From positions 33,652 through 97,651 of the forward strand of contig JADLFM010000008.1 in assembly GCA_020845495.1 (NCBI GenBank): DNA of 64,000 nucleotides, written 5' to 3'. A program made the translations under genes and the position numbers. The notes beneath the pieces are model-generated. The model was given only the letters and a program-made list of their open reading frames with translations. It did no database searches and was not told the origin of the DNA. Position 1 is the stretch's first letter. Each line of letters begins with the position of its first letter. Below are positions 17,991 through 26,216 of the stretch, one piece after another. Origin of the DNA: Chloroflexota bacterium. Lineage in GTDB: Bacteria > Chloroflexota > UBA6077 > JACCZL01.

Positions 17991-18248
17991 TCACGTCGGC
18001 GGCTCACCGGGTGCGTCCTCCATGACATAGGCCAGGGTGAACGATAGTCGATAGATGCCGTGGATCTGGCTCACCACCTCAGTCAACTCCCAGCCATCCA
18101 TCCCGCGGCGATTCGCCACGATCGCGACGATTGTCAGGGCGCTCGCACGAGGGTCCGTGACTGGCACCTGACCCGTGCGCCCGAAACTATCCTTCCACCA
18201 GCGTCCGTGCGCGTTGACTTCGACCGCGAGCCGAGCCCCGACGTGCAT
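17991..18248 (-). CDS. Small hypothetical protein
   Basis: An 85-residue open frame upstream of metY on the same strand. The C-terminal half reads as a plausible alpha/beta fold (ALTIVAIVANRRGMDGWELTEVV, then YRLSFTLAYVMED), reminiscent of the DUF4177-type pattern GWELV...YxLxFxR. The N-terminal part is less convincing and no strong ribosome site is present. Could be real; low certainty. Confidence 0.4.
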   Translation of the reverse strand: MHVGARLAVEVNAHGRWWKDSFGRTGQVPVTDPRASALTIVAIVANRRGMDGWELTEVVSQIHGIYRLSFTLAYVMEDAPGEPPT

Positions 18249-18620
18249 CCACCCGTTCCGCCAATCTCTTCGGATTCTGTGGTCGCCAAGTGTCGCAGAT
18301 CGGACGGTCCCGTGAGATCGTCGTCAGGAGATCGTCGCCACGAGGTGGCCGAGCTCGTCCAGGCCGCCGTTTCAGAGCAGCTTGCTCAGGTGCGCCCTCG
18401 CTCAGGTGCGCCCTCGCTCAGGTGCGCGATGGTGTTGGCGACGATGCCGTGATAAGGGCAGCACCCGGCGCGTAGCCGCCTCCAGCCAGCCTCAGCAGCC
18501 GGCTCGGGGCCGCTCGGTTGAGCAGGCATGAAGCACGAGCGAGCAGTATCTACACCGTCTTCAAGACCCGACCCGCGCGGCCAATGGATAGAGCGGGCAT
18601 GAAGCACGAGCGAGTGGTAC
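18249..18620. other. Non-coding gap rich in short repeats
   Basis: No gene seen. Holds a 16-bp-period repeat at 18384-18426 (two full copies and one partial) and a 34-base direct repeat at 18521-18554 and 18592-18625. The second copy of the latter runs into the stop codon of the BON-domain gene. Confidence 0.6.
18384..18426. repeat. 16-bp tandem repeat, 2.7 copies
   Basis: GCTCAGGTGCGCCCTC is repeated exactly at 18384 and 18400, with a partial third copy at 18416. Confidence 0.8.
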
Positions 18621-19379
18621 CTACATCCTGCGAACCGTCAACTCCTCGCGCACGTAGCGAACGTAAGGCACCCGCGAGGCCACCGCCTCAGCGCTCTCGG
18701 CATCCTCTGGGCCGTCGACCTCGCCGCGCAGGGTGATGATGCCGTTGTGGACGTCTACATCCACATGCAGATCGGTGGTGGCGGCGTCGCGCTGAAGTTC
18801 CAGCCGGACCGCGTCAGCCAGCGCCTCGTCGCCGATGGTGCCGTCCGACGACCGGCGTACCGTCTGGTCCTGGGTCGCGGTTTCACTGAACCCGCCAAGG
18901 ATATGAGCTTCGCCCTGTGCATCGGCAGAGATGACCGGGTCGGTCGGTGGGACGTAGACCTCGTCGCCGTTGGCGACCGGGTCTTCCCAGCTACTACTCG
19001 GGCCGGGCGCCAGGTTGGCGTCTTCCAGGGTCTGCTGGTCCATCAAGCTCGGCTCGACGTTCGCATCAGCCGGGTCAGACGTGCCGGGCCCGGCATTCGT
19101 CGCGTCCAGCACGTGGGGCTCGGTCGTCAGATCCGTTCCGTCGTCGACGATCTCGGCCGGCTCCTGGCGCGGTCGGTCGGGGCCACGATACCCCAGCCCT
19201 TCCGCTCGAAGCGTCTGCCGTTCGAGCGTGCCCGGCTGGGTGGCGTCTGGCTCGAACCCGAGCGTACTGTCGATGGCGTCCGCGCGACGGGCGTCAGCGG
19301 GATTTCCGAGCGCATCATCACGCTCGGCGTCGACCGGGGCAGGCCGGTCGGTGCGTGCGCTGCGGGGCGTCTCGTTCAT
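18621..19379 (-). CDS. BON-domain protein
   Basis: A 252-residue acidic protein with a C-terminal BON domain (about residues 178-250: LADAVRLELQRDAATTDLHVDVDVHNGIITLRGEVDGPEDAESAEAVASRVPYVRYV). The preceding 175 residues are hydrophilic, Asp/Glu/Pro-rich and probably disordered; the short motif TLExxTLRAEGLGYRG is similar to one seen in other Chloroflexota BON proteins. No signal peptide, so it is probably cytoplasmic. BON domains bind phospholipid or ligand and occur in stress and osmotic-shock proteins. The ATG at 19379 with GGGAGC upstream was chosen; the longer open frame overlaps the divergent promoter of the sigma factor gene. Confidence 0.8.
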   Translation of the reverse strand: MNETPRSARTDRPAPVDAERDDALGNPADARRADAIDSTLGFEPDATQPGTLERQTLRAEGLGYRGPDRPRQEPAEIVDDGTDLTTEPHVLDATNAGPGTSDPADANVEPSLMDQQTLEDANLAPGPSSSWEDPVANGDEVYVPPTDPVISADAQGEAHILGGFSETATQDQTVRRSSDGTIGDEALADAVRLELQRDAATTDLHVDVDVHNGIITLRGEVDGPEDAESAEAVASRVPYVRYVREELTVRRM

Positions 19380-19533
19380 GGGCTCTGCTCCCTGGTGCTG
19401 TTCGGTGTGACGGGCGGCCGTGCGGTCAGGCGCCGACCCCGGCGCGGCGGCCCCGAAGCAGCAGCCCGGCCCCCCCGGCTGCACGTACCTGGCGAAGGAT
19501 CCTGCTCCTGCTGCCGTCGAGCCGCTGCCGTGG

Positions 19534-19567
19534 CACGGAACTTGAGCAGGTTCCAGTAGGTTCCGTG
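19534..19567. promoter_or_regulatory. Inverted repeat in front of the sigma factor gene
   Basis: CACGGAAC (19534-19541) and GTTCCGTG (19560-19567) form a perfect 8-bp inverted repeat, with an extra GGTTCC between them. It lies 12 bases before the sigma gene start, in the divergent promoter shared with the BON gene; candidate operator or leader hairpin. Confidence 0.45.
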
Positions 19568-19579
19568 GGGAGCACGACA

Positions 19580-20815
19580 ATGCAGACAAGAACAATGCAA
19601 GACTGGGAACCGCACGAATCGCGCCAGGATGCCCGCCAGGATCACCGGTACCTGGCTGCGGCGCGCGAGCGTGGTTGGATCACCCTCGAGGAGATCATGA
19701 GACTGGCATCCGGATCTCCCGTCAATCTCAACGAAGCGATGCACGTCTCGCGCGAGGCCGGCATCAACCTGGTCGATTCCGACCGCGATCCCTGGGACGA
19801 CGTCCACGCGATGGCCACGCGGGGCGCCGACGCATTCCAGGCGGTCGAGGACATCGAGGAAGAGGACCACGAGCAGGAGGCAGCGGCTGTCACCGACGAG
19901 TTGATGGCTGGCGGTCCGGCCGCCCTCTACCTGCGCGAGATCAGCCGCACACCGCTACTTACGGCCGTGGAAGAAGTCCAGTTGGCTCAGGAGATCGAAG
20001 CCGGCAAGGCCGCCCGCGCCGAGCTCGGATCGGACGTCACCGACGCGGCCGAGCGTGAACGGCTGGAAGATGTCGTCGCGGTTGGCGACGCCGCGCGCAA
20101 GCGCCTGATCGAGTCAAACCTCCGACTCGTCGTCTCAGTCGCCCGGAAGTATCTTGGACGCGGCATGTCGTTCCTCGACCTCGTGCAGGAGGGCAACATC
20201 GGCCTTCAGCGCGGCGTCGATAAGTACGACTGGCGCAAGGGGTTCCGTTTCAGCACCTACGCCTACTGGTGGATTCGCCAGGCCGTGAGCCGCGCCGTCG
20301 CCGAGCAGAGTCGCACGATCCGCCTGCCGGTCCACATCGTCGAGCAGTTGACGAAGCTCTACAACGTCGCCCGTGACCTCGAGCGCGAGCTCGGCCGCCA
20401 GCCCACGCCGGAGGAGATTGGCGCGACGATGGGCCTGGACCCCGAGCGGGTGCGCGAGTCGTTCCGGGCGGCCAGGGTGCCGATCTCGCTGGAGACACCG
20501 ATTGGCGACGAGGGCGACTCGACCATCGCCGATCTGGTCGCCGATGCCGGCAACCGCGCGCCGGCCGACGAGGCCGAGGGCGCGGTCCTCTCGCAGGCGT
20601 TGGACACGTCACTGCGGCAGCGGCTGACGCAGCGCGAAGCCGACGTGCTGAAGCTTCGCTATGGACTGGCGGATAACCAGGAGCGGACGCTCGCCGAGGT
20701 TGGCAAGGCGCTCGGGATCAGCCGCGAGCGCGCCCGGCAACTCGAAGCGGAGGCTATGCGCAAGCTTCGCCGAGACGCGCCGTTCCGCCGCCTGTTCCAG
20801 GAGTACCTGGAGTAG
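19580..20815 (+). CDS. RNA polymerase sigma-70 factor, primary (RpoD/SigA)-like
   Basis: A 411-residue sigma factor. Residues 1-75 resemble region 1.1; region 1.2 is at LYLREISRTPLLTAVEEV (about 117-134). Region 2 contains RLIESNLRLVVSVARKYLGRGMSFLDLVQEGNIGL, RFSTYAYWWIRQAVSRAV and the -10-binding 2.4 helix. Region 3 follows (RTIRLPVHIVEQLTKL), and region 4.2 is the HTH TLAEVGKALGISRERARQLEAEAMRKLR. Compared with canonical RpoD the 4.2 helix has GKALGISRERARQLEAEAM instead of the usual TRERIRQIEAKAL, suggesting an extra, group 2-type factor. The ATG has GGGAG 7 bases upstream; the longer open frame is antisense to the BON gene and rejected. Confidence 0.92.
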   Translation: MQTRTMQDWEPHESRQDARQDHRYLAAARERGWITLEEIMRLASGSPVNLNEAMHVSREAGINLVDSDRDPWDDVHAMATRGADAFQAVEDIEEEDHEQEAAAVTDELMAGGPAALYLREISRTPLLTAVEEVQLAQEIEAGKAARAELGSDVTDAAERERLEDVVAVGDAARKRLIESNLRLVVSVARKYLGRGMSFLDLVQEGNIGLQRGVDKYDWRKGFRFSTYAYWWIRQAVSRAVAEQSRTIRLPVHIVEQLTKLYNVARDLERELGRQPTPEEIGATMGLDPERVRESFRAARVPISLETPIGDEGDSTIADLVADAGNRAPADEAEGAVLSQALDTSLRQRLTQREADVLKLRYGLADNQERTLAEVGKALGISRERARQLEAEAMRKLRRDAPFRRLFQEYLE

Positions 20816-21169
20816 ACCTCGGGTGCGCCCAGCATCCTTACCCCTCCACTTCTGCACACGCGGCAGCTCACCTGAGGCTGTGGCACTCTGGATGCTGAGG
20901 TCCATGGCACTGCGATCGACTCCTGGCTGGATCGCTCGTCGTCAGGGCACGTGGCCGCTGTGGCGAACTGGCGTAGGTGCAAGCTTCGACTCCACTCTTG
21001 TCGTCGCGAGTGTGGACGAGCGGGGGAGCGCCGATACCGGGTTGCATCGCTCGACCGATGCCGGGGCGGGATCTACATGGCCATAAGCGTAGCGCACGTG
21101 AGTTTCACGGCGGACCTGGTTTAGGACGTCGCGAGCACATCGCGGACTGGTGAGACGGAGGTAGGGTGC
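20816..21169. other. Intergenic, no gene seen
   Basis: 354 bases between the sigma factor and GH15 genes. A distant inverted repeat CAGCATCC (20830-20837) / GGATGCTG (20890-20897) is the only structure noticed. Confidence 0.5.
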
Positions 21170-23083
21170 GTGCACGCTGAGCGAACGCGAGATTCAACTA
21201 TGGCCGCGGCGCATGTGGACGCGGCGTACGCGCCGATCCACGAGTACGCCGTCATTGGCGATTGCCGAACTGCCGGTCTCGTATCGCGTGACGGCTCACT
21301 CGACTTCCTCTGCCCGCTTCGCTTCGATAGCCCGACGATCTTCGCGGCGCTCCTCGACGCCAACATGGGCGGCCGGTTTCGAGTCCGCCCTGTCGGCGCC
21401 TTCCGGTCCACGCGAACGTACCTGCCGAATACCAACGTCCTCGAGACCACGTTCGTCACGGACAGTGGCAGTTGTGTGCTTCGCGATCTGATGCCGGTGG
21501 CGTCTGAGGAAGAAAAGCGGCGCACCCCGCTCCCCGAGCATCTGGTCCTGCGTGAGCTCGAAGGCCTGACGGGCAGCGTCGAGATCGAGGTGCTGTGTGA
21601 GCCCCGCCCCGACTACGCTCGCCGAGGGGCAGGGCTCGAGGCGCGGGGGGCATTGGGGCTCTGGGGCGAGATGGACGGGGCCGCCTACGTGCTTCGATCC
21701 GACGTGCCCTTGACGGTCATCGACGCGGGTCGAGCCGCCGTGGGCACCCACCGCCTGCACGCCGGCGAGCGGAGCTACCTCGCGTTTGCGTACAGCCGAG
21801 AAGGGCCGGCGCTCGTGCCGATGCTCGGCCTCGCCGCGCGGCATCAGGTCGAACGGTCAGTCGACTGGTGGCAGGCGTGGGCCGCCCGCTGTTCGTATGA
21901 AGGGGCGTACCGGGATGCCGTTGTCAGAAGCGCTCTCACCCTCAAGCTGATGACGTACGCGCCATCGGGAGCGGTCGTCGCAGCGCCGACGACGTCCATC
22001 CCGGAGGCAATTGGCGGGTCGCGCAACTGGGATTACCGCTACTGCTGGCTGCGGGACGCCTCGCTCACCCTCCGGGCGCTCTTCGCGCTCGGCTACGACG
22101 AGGAAGCGACGGCCTTCCTGAGTTGGATGCTCCATGCCACCCGATTGACCAGCCCGGAGCTTCAAGTGCTGTACGACGTCTTCGGCGAGGCCCGGCTCGC
22201 CGAGCACGAGCTTCCCCATCTGGACGGCTACGCCAGTTCACGCCCGGTGCGGATCGGCAACGGTGCGCACGGGCAGTTCCAACTCGACGTCTACGGTGAA
22301 GTGATCGACGCCGTCGCGGTGTTCGCGCGCCGCGGCGGGCGCTTCAGTCGGGACACCATGCACCTGCTGGATGGCCTCGGCCACACCGTCTGTAAGCACT
22401 GGCGCGAACCAGACGAGGGCATCTGGGAGGTCCGCTCGGGTCGGTCTCACCACACCCACTCGAAGGTTCTATGCTGGGTCGCCCTTGACCGGCTGGTGCG
22501 GATGCATGAGGCTGGCACTATCCGGGTGTGCGTCGACGAGATGCGCGCCGAGCGGGACGCGATTCGTGCGGCGGTGGAGGCGCACGGCTTCAACGAGGGC
22601 CTGGGGAGTTACACCCGTACGTTCGACGGGAGCGACCTCGACGCCAGTCTCTTGACCCTGCCGCTCTACGGCTACGTCGATGGGGCCGATCCGCGCATGC
22701 GATCCACCTATGCACGAATCCGAGAGCGGCTCGGGCGGGGCGCCCTCATGTACCGCTATCGAGAGGTGGATGACGGCCTGCCGCTGGGAGAGGGCGCCTT
22801 CGGCATCACCAGCTTCTGGGGCATCGAGTGTCTGGCCCGTGGCGGCGATCTTGCCGGAGCGGCCGCGGCCTTCGAGGAGCTCCTCGCCTGCGCGAATGAC
22901 GTCGGGCTCTTCGCCGAGGAGATCGACCCTGAGACTGGCGCGGCGCTCGGCAACTTCCCCCAGGCGTTCACCCACGTCGGCCTGATCAATGCCGCGCTGA
23001 CGCTCGCGGAGCTACGAGACACGGACGGCCGTGCAGCCTCGCATGCAGCCGAGACGACCGTCATCAAGGAGTCACAGGTATGA
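21170..23083 (+). CDS. Glycoside hydrolase family 15 (glucoamylase/trehalase-like)
   Basis: A 637-residue cytoplasmic GH15 enzyme: N-terminal beta-sandwich (IHEYAVIGDCRTAGLVSRDGSLDFLCPLRFDSP) and C-terminal alpha/alpha barrel. Barrel marks are GGSRNWDYRYCWLRDASLTLRAL, GAFGITSFWGIECL and GLFAEEIDPETGAALGNFPQAFTHVGLINAA, the last two expected to hold the catalytic Glu pair. Actinobacterial relatives hydrolyse trehalose or maltooligosaccharides. Start: GTG at 21170, with GGAGG 8 bases upstream; ATG at 21200 is a possible alternative. Its last four bases overlap the start of the small membrane-protein gene. Lying next to a sigma factor and a BON gene fits a stress or osmolyte context, which is inference. 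Confidence 0.9.
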   Translation: MHAERTRDSTMAAAHVDAAYAPIHEYAVIGDCRTAGLVSRDGSLDFLCPLRFDSPTIFAALLDANMGGRFRVRPVGAFRSTRTYLPNTNVLETTFVTDSGSCVLRDLMPVASEEEKRRTPLPEHLVLRELEGLTGSVEIEVLCEPRPDYARRGAGLEARGALGLWGEMDGAAYVLRSDVPLTVIDAGRAAVGTHRLHAGERSYLAFAYSREGPALVPMLGLAARHQVERSVDWWQAWAARCSYEGAYRDAVVRSALTLKLMTYAPSGAVVAAPTTSIPEAIGGSRNWDYRYCWLRDASLTLRALFALGYDEEATAFLSWMLHATRLTSPELQVLYDVFGEARLAEHELPHLDGYASSRPVRIGNGAHGQFQLDVYGEVIDAVAVFARRGGRFSRDTMHLLDGLGHTVCKHWREPDEGIWEVRSGRSHHTHSKVLCWVALDRLVRMHEAGTIRVCVDEMRAERDAIRAAVEAHGFNEGLGSYTRTFDGSDLDASLLTLPLYGYVDGADPRMRSTYARIRERLGRGALMYRYREVDDGLPLGEGAFGITSFWGIECLARGGDLAGAAAAFEELLACANDVGLFAEEIDPETGAALGNFPQAFTHVGLINAALTLAELRDTDGRAASHAAETTVIKESQV

Positions 23084-23559
23084 ACTGGCGCGGTGCGCTG
23101 CTCTGGGGCTTCGGCGCGACGATCGTGCTGACCGGCCTCATGTCGGGCAGCCAGAGCCTTGGCCTCTCGCGGATGAGCCTTCCGTACATGCTGGGGACGA
23201 TGTTCACCCGGGATCGGGATCGGGCCAAGCTGGTCGGGTTCGTAGCTCACGTCATCAACGGCTGGATCTTCGCGTTCGTGTACGCCGCCATTTTCGAGAG
23301 CGTGCATCGGGCCTCCTGGTGGCTCGGCGCTTCGATTGGACTGGTGCACGGCTCGTTCGTGCTGCTGGTCGGAATGCCGCTCATCCCGGCCATGCACCCA
23401 CGCATGGCGAGTGAGGAGCACGGCCCCACTCCGACACGCCAGCTCGAACCGCCCGGCACCCTGGCCCTGAACTACGGACGGCGGACACCCGTTTCGGCAC
23501 TCGTCGCGCACGCGATCTACGGTGGCATGCTCGGCACGTTCTATCGCCTGAAGGGCTGA
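23080..23559 (+). CDS. Small membrane protein, function unknown
   Basis: A 159-residue protein with four likely membrane segments (about residues 5-25, 48-70, 78-100 and 138-155) and a short hydrophilic loop rich in Pro, Glu and His between the third and fourth. The Gly-rich segment GMLGTFYRL ends the protein. Its ATG overlaps the TGA of the GH15 gene (ATGA), so the two are coupled. No domain recognised. Confidence 0.75.
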   Translation: MNWRGALLWGFGATIVLTGLMSGSQSLGLSRMSLPYMLGTMFTRDRDRAKLVGFVAHVINGWIFAFVYAAIFESVHRASWWLGASIGLVHGSFVLLVGMPLIPAMHPRMASEEHGPTPTRQLEPPGTLALNYGRRTPVSALVAHAIYGGMLGTFYRLKG

Positions 23560-23726
23560 GGCCGACGCGCGTGCCGAGACGCCGGTTCAGCAGGTGCGTA
23601 CCGTGCATGGAGCGCACGCTCTCACGGTCGTGCCGTCGGCGTGCCGTCCCTGGCCCCCACCTCGTGTGCTCGTTGAATCCCGCTGCCTACGCGGCCTACC
23701 CTGGACTGACGTCACCATCACAAGAA

Positions 23727-23744
23727 GCCGTCAACCCTGACGGC
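23727..23744 (+). terminator. Small terminator-like hairpin
   Basis: GCCGTCA and TGACGGC pair perfectly around the loop ACCC, about 170 bases after the membrane-protein stop and before the enolase-family gene. Confidence 0.45.
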
Positions 23745-23821
23745 CTGCGATGGCCAGTACCGCGCCAGGGCTAGTACTGTGCCGGGGTACGCTCATATGA
23801 GGGCCGAAAGGAGCTATCGCG

Positions 23822-24988
23822 ATGCCGCGCAGCTTGAAGATCACCCGCGTCACCGTCCACCGCTTCGCCTACGACGTCCAGGACATGGGCACCGACTACA
23901 ACGGCTTCAACTCGGTGTACCTGGCTGGCAGCACCGCCAGGATGTCCGGCTACGTCACCACCATCGAGACGAACGAGGGCATCACCGGCGAGCACGTCGG
24001 CGGGCTGGGAACCGGCTTCTCGCAAGTCGCCGTTGCCGCGCCGTACCTGATCGGCCGCAACCCGCTCGAGCGCGAACTGATCTACAACGACCTGAAGCGG
24101 GCCTTCCGCAAGCAGGACCGGCTCGGCATGAGCGTCATCGACGTGGCGCTCTGGGATCTGGCCGGCAAGGTCTACAACGCGCCCGTGTCCGAATTGCTCG
24201 GCGGCTGGCGCACCAGCGTCCCGGCCTACGCCTCGACGTACCACGGCGACGAGAACGGCGGCCTCACCACACCCGAGCAGTTCGCGGACTTCGCTGTCCG
24301 GTGCCGTGAGATGGGCTACACCGCGTTCAAGATCCACGGTTGGGGCCACGGCCCGATCGAGCGTGAGGCCGCCACTGTCCTCGCGACCCGCAAGGCGGTC
24401 GGCGACGGCATGGACCTGATGATCGACCCGGCCTGCGAGTACGATACCTGGGGCGACACCCTGAAGGTCGGGCGGGCCTGCGACGAGGCGCGCTACTTCT
24501 GGCTCGAAGACCCGTACAAGGACGGCGGCATCTCGGCATTCGGGCACCGCAAGCTGCGCCAGTTCATCAAGACCCCGATCCTGATCGGCGAGCATATCCG
24601 AGGCCACGAACTGCACGTCGACAACATCGTCGCCGACGGCACCGACTACGTCCGCGCCGACTCCGACTACGACGGCGGCATCACCGGCTTGATGAAGATC
24701 GCGCACTCGGCGGAGGGCTTCGGGCTGGACGTCGAAGTCCACGCGCCCGGCCCCCACCATCGCCACTGCATGGCCGCGATCCGCAACACCAACTACTACG
24801 AGCTTGGTCTCGTCCACCCGAAGGTCAAGGTCACCAAGCCGCGCGTCTACGCCTCCGACTACTCGGATGAGCTGGAGGCCATCGACGGCAACGGCCACGT
24901 CCCGGTGCCTCAGGGTCCGGGCCTCGGCGTCACCATCGATTGGGACTGGGTCGACAAGCACCGGGTCGACAAGGCCGTCTACGGCTGA
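23822..24988 (+). CDS. Enolase-superfamily (mandelate racemase group) sugar-acid dehydratase-like enzyme
   Basis: A 388-residue enzyme with N-terminal capping domain and a beta-barrel. The catalytic K-x-H is at K170-I-H172 (FKIHGWG). Likely Mg2+ ligands are D202 (IDPACEYD), E229 (WLEDP) and E257 (IGEHIRG). A further His is at 307 in EVHAPGPHH. This pattern fits acid-sugar dehydratases or racemases that take a proton from the carbon next to a carboxylate. The AAGGAGC ribosome site is 6 bases upstream. The neighbouring phosphotriesterase-family gene on the other strand could supply a lactonase step. Substrate not determined. Confidence 0.9.
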   Translation: MPRSLKITRVTVHRFAYDVQDMGTDYNGFNSVYLAGSTARMSGYVTTIETNEGITGEHVGGLGTGFSQVAVAAPYLIGRNPLERELIYNDLKRAFRKQDRLGMSVIDVALWDLAGKVYNAPVSELLGGWRTSVPAYASTYHGDENGGLTTPEQFADFAVRCREMGYTAFKIHGWGHGPIEREAATVLATRKAVGDGMDLMIDPACEYDTWGDTLKVGRACDEARYFWLEDPYKDGGISAFGHRKLRQFIKTPILIGEHIRGHELHVDNIVADGTDYVRADSDYDGGITGLMKIAHSAEGFGLDVEVHAPGPHHRHCMAAIRNTNYYELGLVHPKVKVTKPRVYASDYSDELEAIDGNGHVPVPQGPGLGVTIDWDWVDKHRVDKAVYG

Positions 24989-25083
24989 TCGGCCTGCACC
25001 GACGGCGTCGTTCCGTGGGGGAGGGCCAGCAGGCAGCCCTCCCCCTGTAGTGCGTCGTCCCCCCGTAGTGTGCCGCCTGGGTC

Positions 25084-26031
25084 TCAGCCGCCGAGGAAGC
25101 GGCGCGGGTTCTCGACGTTGAGGCGGCCGATCTGCTCCTCGCTGATGCCAAGCTCGCGCAAGCGCGGGTAGACCTTGCGGATCGCGAACAGCCAGCCATC
25201 CGGGTTGTAGGCCCGGCTGGCAAGCGGATCGGACGTGCGGCTCACGCCGAGCACCGACCAGTCATGCGAGACCATCAGCCGGTCGCCGACGCCGGCCTTG
25301 ATGAGCGCCGCTAGCGTCTGGGTGCGGCCCTCCCAGTCCGGCCCGATCGGTGCGCTGGTCTGATGGCGGTCGAGCCCCAGCCAGACGCCCCTGCGGACCA
25401 GCCCGAGCAGATACTCCAGGTCGGTGGTATCGTTGCTGTGGCCGATGTAGACTCGGTTCAGGTCGAAGCCCTCGTCTTCGAAGATGGCCACCTGTTGCTC
25501 GCCGACCCGATGCGGCGCGTAGGTGTGGGTCGAGATGCGGACGCCGGTCTGCCTGGCGGCACGGACGGCGGCCCGGAGGACGATCTCGCCCTCGCGGGTC
25601 ACGCCCTCGGCGTCGTTTGCGACCTTGATGATGCCGGCCTTGATGCCAGTTCCTTCGATCCCCAGTTCGATCTCGCGGACGAACAATGCCGCGATCTCGT
25701 CCGGGCTACGGTTGAACAGGGCGCGCGGGATATCGCGCCAGATGCCGGTTGCGGCGATGACGTTCACCCCGGTTCGGCGTGAGAGATCGGCCAGCAGCCG
25801 AACGTCGCGGCCGAGGTCGAGGGTCGAGAGGTCGATGATGGTACGGACGCCGCCCTCGCGCGCCTCGGCGAGCGTCTTTTCGGCCTGCGCCTTGAAGCGG
25901 GCGTAGTCGCCGTACAGCTCCGGGTAGGTCTGGAGGATGCCGGCCGACGAGGTGGCTACATGCTCGTGGGTCAGCGTGAAGCCGAGATCGTTCGTGTCGA
26001 GCGGCCCGAGGACCGAGTTGACCGTCGCCAT
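25084..26031 (-). CDS. Phosphotriesterase-family hydrolase (lactonase-like)
   Basis: A 315-residue TIM-barrel metal hydrolase. The HxH pair is H22/H24 (TLTHEHV); the bridging carboxylated Lys is in GIKAGIIKVAND; later ligands are the His of ISTHTYAP, the His of YIGHSND and the Asp of VSHDWS. Homologues include lactonases that open sugar or homoserine lactones, and true phosphotriesterases; the sequence does not decide. GGGAGGGG lies directly before the ATG at 26031. The longer open frame has no support. Divergent from the PanE-like gene. Confidence 0.88.
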   Translation of the reverse strand: MATVNSVLGPLDTNDLGFTLTHEHVATSSAGILQTYPELYGDYARFKAQAEKTLAEAREGGVRTIIDLSTLDLGRDVRLLADLSRRTGVNVIAATGIWRDIPRALFNRSPDEIAALFVREIELGIEGTGIKAGIIKVANDAEGVTREGEIVLRAAVRAARQTGVRISTHTYAPHRVGEQQVAIFEDEGFDLNRVYIGHSNDTTDLEYLLGLVRRGVWLGLDRHQTSAPIGPDWEGRTQTLAALIKAGVGDRLMVSHDWSVLGVSRTSDPLASRAYNPDGWLFAIRKVYPRLRELGISEEQIGRLNVENPRRFLGG

Positions 26032-26131
26032 TGCCCCTCCCGAACGGCCCGGTGGTACCCGAGCCGGCTGGCTCAGTGTAGCGCGTGCGACCACACACGC
26101 TGCGCTTGCCGGCCGCTCGCCAGCCTCCTAT

Positions 26132-26170
26132 AGTGCCGGCGACGATGGGCCAGTGCCGGCGACGATGGGC
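26132..26170. repeat. 20-bp-period direct repeat in divergent promoter region
   Basis: AGTGCCGGCGACGATGGGC occurs at 26132-26150 and again at 26152-26170, between the phosphotriesterase-family and PanE-like starts. Could be a duplicated operator or slippage. Confidence 0.75.
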
Positions 26171-26216
26171 GAGATCGGCCTCACGCGCCGGAATGGCCTT
26201 TCGAAGGGGGGCAGGC

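Noticed and set aside
18384..18426. CRISPR-like repeat array
   Set aside because: The units are directly adjacent with no spacers and no cas genes are present.
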